A DNA stretch of 39,142 nucleotides, taken from the NCBI GenBank assembly GCA_024644945.1, contig JAHEGU010000006.1, positions 1 to 39,142 on the forward strand, read 5' to 3'. Source of the DNA: Gammaproteobacteria bacterium (GTDB lineage: Bacteria; Pseudomonadota; Gammaproteobacteria; Arenicellales; Poriferihabitantaceae). The position numbers and the translations under genes are program-made. The notes under the pieces were generated by a model that saw only the letters and a list, made by a program, of their open reading frames with translations, searched no databases and was not told the DNA's origin. Positions 36,266 to 39,142 of this stretch are shown one piece after another (position 1 is the stretch's first letter; each line of letters begins with the position of its first letter).

Positions 36266-36316
36266 CCTACCAACCCGGATTATCTGTTTTTCAGCCGGGC
36301 TCGACCGGCATTCTCG

Positions 36317-37225
36317 ATGCAGGCACAAACAAAAGACAATACCTTAAAGGGTATCGTCATCCTTGTTATCGCGACATTCTTTTTTGCTGCTCAGGATGCG
36401 CTTACCAAGAGGTTGACGCAGACCTTATCGGTATTCGAGATTGTCTGTATCCGATTCTTCATCTTCTCCCTGTTTGCCCTTGTGTTTGCCCACCGGCGAA
36501 TCGGTATCTGGCAAGGTTTAAAATCCGCCAGCCCCGGGCTACAAATTACCCGTGGATTATTGATCTCGAGCGAGATTGCCGTGTTCGCATATGCCATTCG
36601 ATTCCTTGGCCTGGCGGAAATGCATGCCCTTTTCGCCTGCTTCCCGCTGTTGATTACCGTGCTCTCGGTACCAATGCTAGGTGAGAGAGTTGGATGGCGT
36701 CGATGGTTAGCGGTCATCGTCGGCTTCCTTGGCACCTTACTGATTATTCGACCTGGAATTGGAGTGTTTGATCCATTTTCCGCCATTGCCTTGATCGCGT
36801 CACTTATGTTCGCCGTCTACAACATCTTGACACGTAAAGTTTCTCGTACAGATCGATTTGAAACGTCTCTGCTTTACTTTGGATTGGTTGGGTTTCTGGG
36901 GTTCTTGTTAGCAATGCCGTTTGTCTGGAAGACACCGACAGTTGAAGAATCCGCGTTACTAATTTCACTCAGTATTACTTCAATTATAGGTCACTTATGC
37001 TTGATCAAATCCCTTGAACTTGTGCCTGCAGTGATTCTTCAGCCTTTCAACTATTTTGTTTTGGTATGGGCAATTGCGTTGGGCTACTTGCTGTACGGCG
37101 AAGTTCTGGAACCAGTTACATTGTTTGGGGCTGGCATGGTTGTTGCGAGCGGCGTGTTCATCGCCCGGCGAGAACATCGACTCAAGGGATTTGGGCGCGA
37201 TTGGTCAAAGAAACCAGTTCAATAA
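36317..37225 (+). CDS. EamA/DMT-family transporter
   Basis: The 302-residue inner-membrane protein contains two EamA repeats of about five helices each. The first begins GIVILVIATFFFAAQDALTKRL and the second around residue 150 (AIALIASLMFAVYNILTRKVS). RFFIFSLFALVFAHRR and ALFACFPLLITVLSVPMLGERVGWRRW are typical of the RhaT/RarD-like export clade. These proteins export amino acids, metabolites or take up small organic compounds. It begins 51 bases after ddl and is followed by the gamma-glutamyl ligase, so it might serve that pathway; this is inference from position only. Confidence 0.88.
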   Translation: MQAQTKDNTLKGIVILVIATFFFAAQDALTKRLTQTLSVFEIVCIRFFIFSLFALVFAHRRIGIWQGLKSASPGLQITRGLLISSEIAVFAYAIRFLGLAEMHALFACFPLLITVLSVPMLGERVGWRRWLAVIVGFLGTLLIIRPGIGVFDPFSAIALIASLMFAVYNILTRKVSRTDRFETSLLYFGLVGFLGFLLAMPFVWKTPTVEESALLISLSITSIIGHLCLIKSLELVPAVILQPFNYFVLVWAIALGYLLYGEVLEPVTLFGAGMVVASGVFIARREHRLKGFGRDWSKKPVQ

Positions 37226-37275
37226 CCAGTTTAAATATTTAAATCAGATCAGTTATTCAACAAAAGCGTTTATCC

Positions 37276-37281
37276 TATACT
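37276..37281 (+). promoter_or_regulatory. Candidate -10 of the gamma-glutamyl ligase promoter
   Basis: TATACT differs from consensus at one base and lies 36 bases before the ATG. The -35 region (TTATTC at 17-base spacing) is poor, so it may need an activator. Confidence 0.3.
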
Positions 37282-37317
37282 ACTCGCTTTACATTCGCCT
37301 ATCACAGAGACCAAATC

Positions 37318-38682
37318 ATGAGCGGCTCTGATCAGCTCTCCCGTTTACTTTCCCATTTCCCAGAAACACGCTACGTTGATGCGTACTACCCTGATTTGTC
37401 CTGTGTCTTTCGTGGTAAACGCTACCCTATCGAGCAGGCGGAAAAGATATTCAACTCAGGCATGATGTCCCCTGGAGGAGGGTTTCTTCTTGCGGTAACC
37501 GGTGAATGCATGGACCCGGAAGGAATGGGGTTTTCAGATGGAGACCCTGACGAAGTTGGCAAGCCAGTGACCGGCACGTTGGTCAATTCGCCCTGGACAC
37601 AAGTTCCTACCGCCCAGGTCATGCTGACGATGCAGAGTCTTGACGGCGAACCTTATTATTTCGAGCCTCGAAATGTACTTCACCGGGTAATCGAAAGATT
37701 CCGCGATCTGCAACTACAACCCGTCGTAGCGTTTGAACTTGAGTTTTATTTGCTGGATCGTCAACGTAATGCCAATGGCGGAATTCAGGTCCCCATTGGC
37801 CCACTGTCGGGCCAACGAACCGGCACCACCCAAGTTTACAGTACCGATGACGTTGAGGAGTTCAGCCTGTATTTAGACGAAGTCACTACCACATGCAGAT
37901 CCCAAGGTGTGGAAACAGGCGCGATATCCGCGGAATACGCGCCAGGCCAGTTTGAAATTAATCTTCAACACAGCAATGACCTATTGGCTGCAGCTGACCG
38001 CTGCGTCATGTTTCGTCGAGCGGTATTAAATACCGCACGTAAGCATGGCTATCAAGCTACCTTCATGGCTAAGCCGTGGCCAGATCATTCGGGTAGCGGC
38101 CTTCACCTGCACGTCAGCCTGCTGGATAGCGAGGGGAATAATGTGTTCGATGGTGGAGGCAGTTATGGCGACAAAGATTGCGCGTCGGATTATCTTTATC
38201 ATGCCATTGGCGGACTCAAACGAACCATGGCGGAATGCATGGCTATCTATGCACCGAATGTTAATTCTTATCGCCGCTTTGTTCCCAATATCTACGTGCC
38301 GGTATCGCCCAGCTGGGCCTTTGAAAACCGTTCGGTAGCTTTCCGCATCCCGAAAAGTCACGGTGATGCAAGGCGGATAGAGCATCGAATCGCTGGTGCA
38401 GACGCTAATCCTTATCTCACGCTTGCCGCTGTGCTTGCGGGAATCTATCAAGGAATTTCTGGTAAGTTTGATTCGGGTATCCCTGATATCGGAAACGCTG
38501 GAGAGCAGGTTGATCCATCGATTCCACTTGAGCCCGAGCAAGCTTTCTCCGCTTGCCGAAACAGCGCCTTCCTCAAAGATTTTCTTGGAGAGAAATACGT
38601 GAATGCTTATACCAGCTGCAAATTAAATGAGTTTAAGGCCTTCAGAGATCAAAGCGCGCTTGAAACAGAGTGGTATCTTTAG
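37318..38682 (+). CDS. Glutamine synthetase-like gamma-glutamyl(poly)amine ligase
   Basis: The 454-residue cytoplasmic enzyme is of glutamine synthetase type I/III-like fold but resembles PuuA/PauA-type gamma-glutamylpolyamine synthetases. An N-terminal barrel domain (VDAYYPDLSCVFRGKRYPIEQ) precedes the catalytic domain, which has the metal ligands of ELEFYLLD and EYAPGQFEINLQHS. SGSGLHLHVSL and RRFVPNIYVPVSPSWAFENRSVAFRIP form the ATP and glutamate sites. It would attach glutamate to an amine (polyamine, monomethylamine or ethanolamine). A GmaS role (gamma-glutamylmethylamide) is possible because the next gene looks like a methylamine-type dehydrogenase. A candidate -10 (TATACT, 37276-37281) precedes it. 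Confidence 0.88.
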   Translation: MSGSDQLSRLLSHFPETRYVDAYYPDLSCVFRGKRYPIEQAEKIFNSGMMSPGGGFLLAVTGECMDPEGMGFSDGDPDEVGKPVTGTLVNSPWTQVPTAQVMLTMQSLDGEPYYFEPRNVLHRVIERFRDLQLQPVVAFELEFYLLDRQRNANGGIQVPIGPLSGQRTGTTQVYSTDDVEEFSLYLDEVTTTCRSQGVETGAISAEYAPGQFEINLQHSNDLLAAADRCVMFRRAVLNTARKHGYQATFMAKPWPDHSGSGLHLHVSLLDSEGNNVFDGGGSYGDKDCASDYLYHAIGGLKRTMAECMAIYAPNVNSYRRFVPNIYVPVSPSWAFENRSVAFRIPKSHGDARRIEHRIAGADANPYLTLAAVLAGIYQGISGKFDSGIPDIGNAGEQVDPSIPLEPEQAFSACRNSAFLKDFLGEKYVNAYTSCKLNEFKAFRDQSALETEWYL

Positions 38683-38800
38683 CGGCTAAGTGGATCTGTC
38701 ACAACCTGTAGTAAAAATCCCAGTCTGCTCGACCCGATTTGGTCCTGACAGTGTAGTGAGCTAGTATTCAGGAACGAATTTATAATTAAGGATCCGGGCA

Positions 38801-39142
38801 ATGCCGCGTAACAGCCGCTACGACATCCTTTTCGAACCGGTAAAAATCGGGCCGGTCACCGCTAAAAACCGTTTCTACCAGGTCCCCCACTGCAACGGCA
38901 TGGGGAATCGGTATCCCCATGCCATCGCTGCAAGCCGCGGTGTCAAAGCGGAAGGGGGCTGGGCAGCCATCGCCACAGAAGAATGTGAAATCCACCCCAC
39001 CTCTGATGTCTCCCCCTTTATGGAAGCAAGACTGTGGGATAAGTCAGATATGGATAGGCTTGCACTGAGCGTCGACGCAATTCACGAGTATGGCGCACTT
39101 GCAGCGGTAGAGCTGGCCCATTGCGGTCATCAGGCCGGCAAT
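38801..39142 (+). CDS. Trimethylamine/dimethylamine dehydrogenase-like flavoprotein (partial)
   Basis: Only the first 114 residues of this plus-strand gene are present; the frame runs off the window end. The start MPRNSRYDILFEPVKIGP and NRFYQVPHCNGMG match the flavin-binding barrel of trimethylamine and dimethylamine dehydrogenases. Cys31 corresponds to Cys30 of trimethylamine dehydrogenase, which bonds FMN covalently. VKAEGGWAAIATEECEIHP and EYGALAAVELAHCGHQAGN continue the family pattern. At the place of active-site Tyr60 of trimethylamine dehydrogenase there is Glu (ATEEC). The full family protein of about 700 residues would also carry a 4Fe-4S cluster and ADP site downstream. A ribosome-binding site AAGGA precedes the ATG. 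Confidence 0.85.
   Translation, partial: MPRNSRYDILFEPVKIGPVTAKNRFYQVPHCNGMGNRYPHAIAASRGVKAEGGWAAIATEECEIHPTSDVSPFMEARLWDKSDMDRLALSVDAIHEYGALAAVELAHCGHQAGN

Noticed and set aside
1-39142. CRISPR arrays, insertion sequences, integrases, phage genes and restriction systems
   Set aside because: No regular direct repeats with spacers, transposase or recombinase motifs were recognised anywhere in the window.

Overview
The window is a dense, mostly chromosomal stretch of roughly even base composition. It looks like a free-living, probably marine or aquatic, gammaproteobacterium. That placement is an inference from the gene families: a YeaE-like aldo/keto reductase, tandem Slp lipoproteins, a CnoX-type thioredoxin/TPR protein, a CspA-family protein, and a complete 14-gene complex I operon with separate nuoC and nuoD. 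No rRNA, tRNA, CRISPR array, insertion sequence or phage gene was recognised.

Layout. Positions 1-1137 hold the end of a phosphonate ABC transporter locus with two adjacent PhnE-type permeases. Next come a SnoaL-like protein (-) and a YeaE-like reductase (+). From 2626 to 8454 on the minus strand lies an oligopeptide transporter operon (binding protein, two permeases, one fused double ATPase), ending in a small lipoprotein with a zinc-peptidase motif. From 8666 to 10255 are CnoX and a hemerythrin-like protein; the latter has a perfect FNR/Anr box placed as in a class II promoter. The minus-strand block 12387-10297 carries a cold-shock protein with terminator, a spermidine-synthase-like protein and two Slp lipoproteins. 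A class I glutamine amidotransferase (-) and a GCS2/YbdK-type ligase (+) are divergent around 13.4-13.55 kb.

The minus-strand run 18139-14772 is more accessory: a PQQ-type sugar dehydrogenase with its own N-terminal haem motif, an Xre/RES toxin-antitoxin pair, and a lone receiver domain of the LytR/AlgR kind without an output domain. Two small c-type cytochromes and a DUF533 protein with glycine-rich repeats follow on the plus strand.

From 20367 to 34896 nuoA-N are all present and intact, tightly spaced and often translationally coupled. NuoG lacks the cysteines for the extra cluster N7. After this come a D-Ala-D-Ala ligase, an EamA-family transporter, a glutamine-synthetase-like gamma-glutamyl ligase and, cut by the window edge, a trimethylamine-dehydrogenase-like flavoprotein. 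The last three may belong to a locus for uptake and breakdown of methylated amines or polyamines.

No clearly novel multi-gene defence or mobile system was found. The most interesting items are the amine-catabolism candidate at the right edge, the lipoprotein metallopeptidase, the FNR-type hemerythrin promoter, the output-less receiver next to a RES toxin, and the haem-bearing sugar dehydrogenase.
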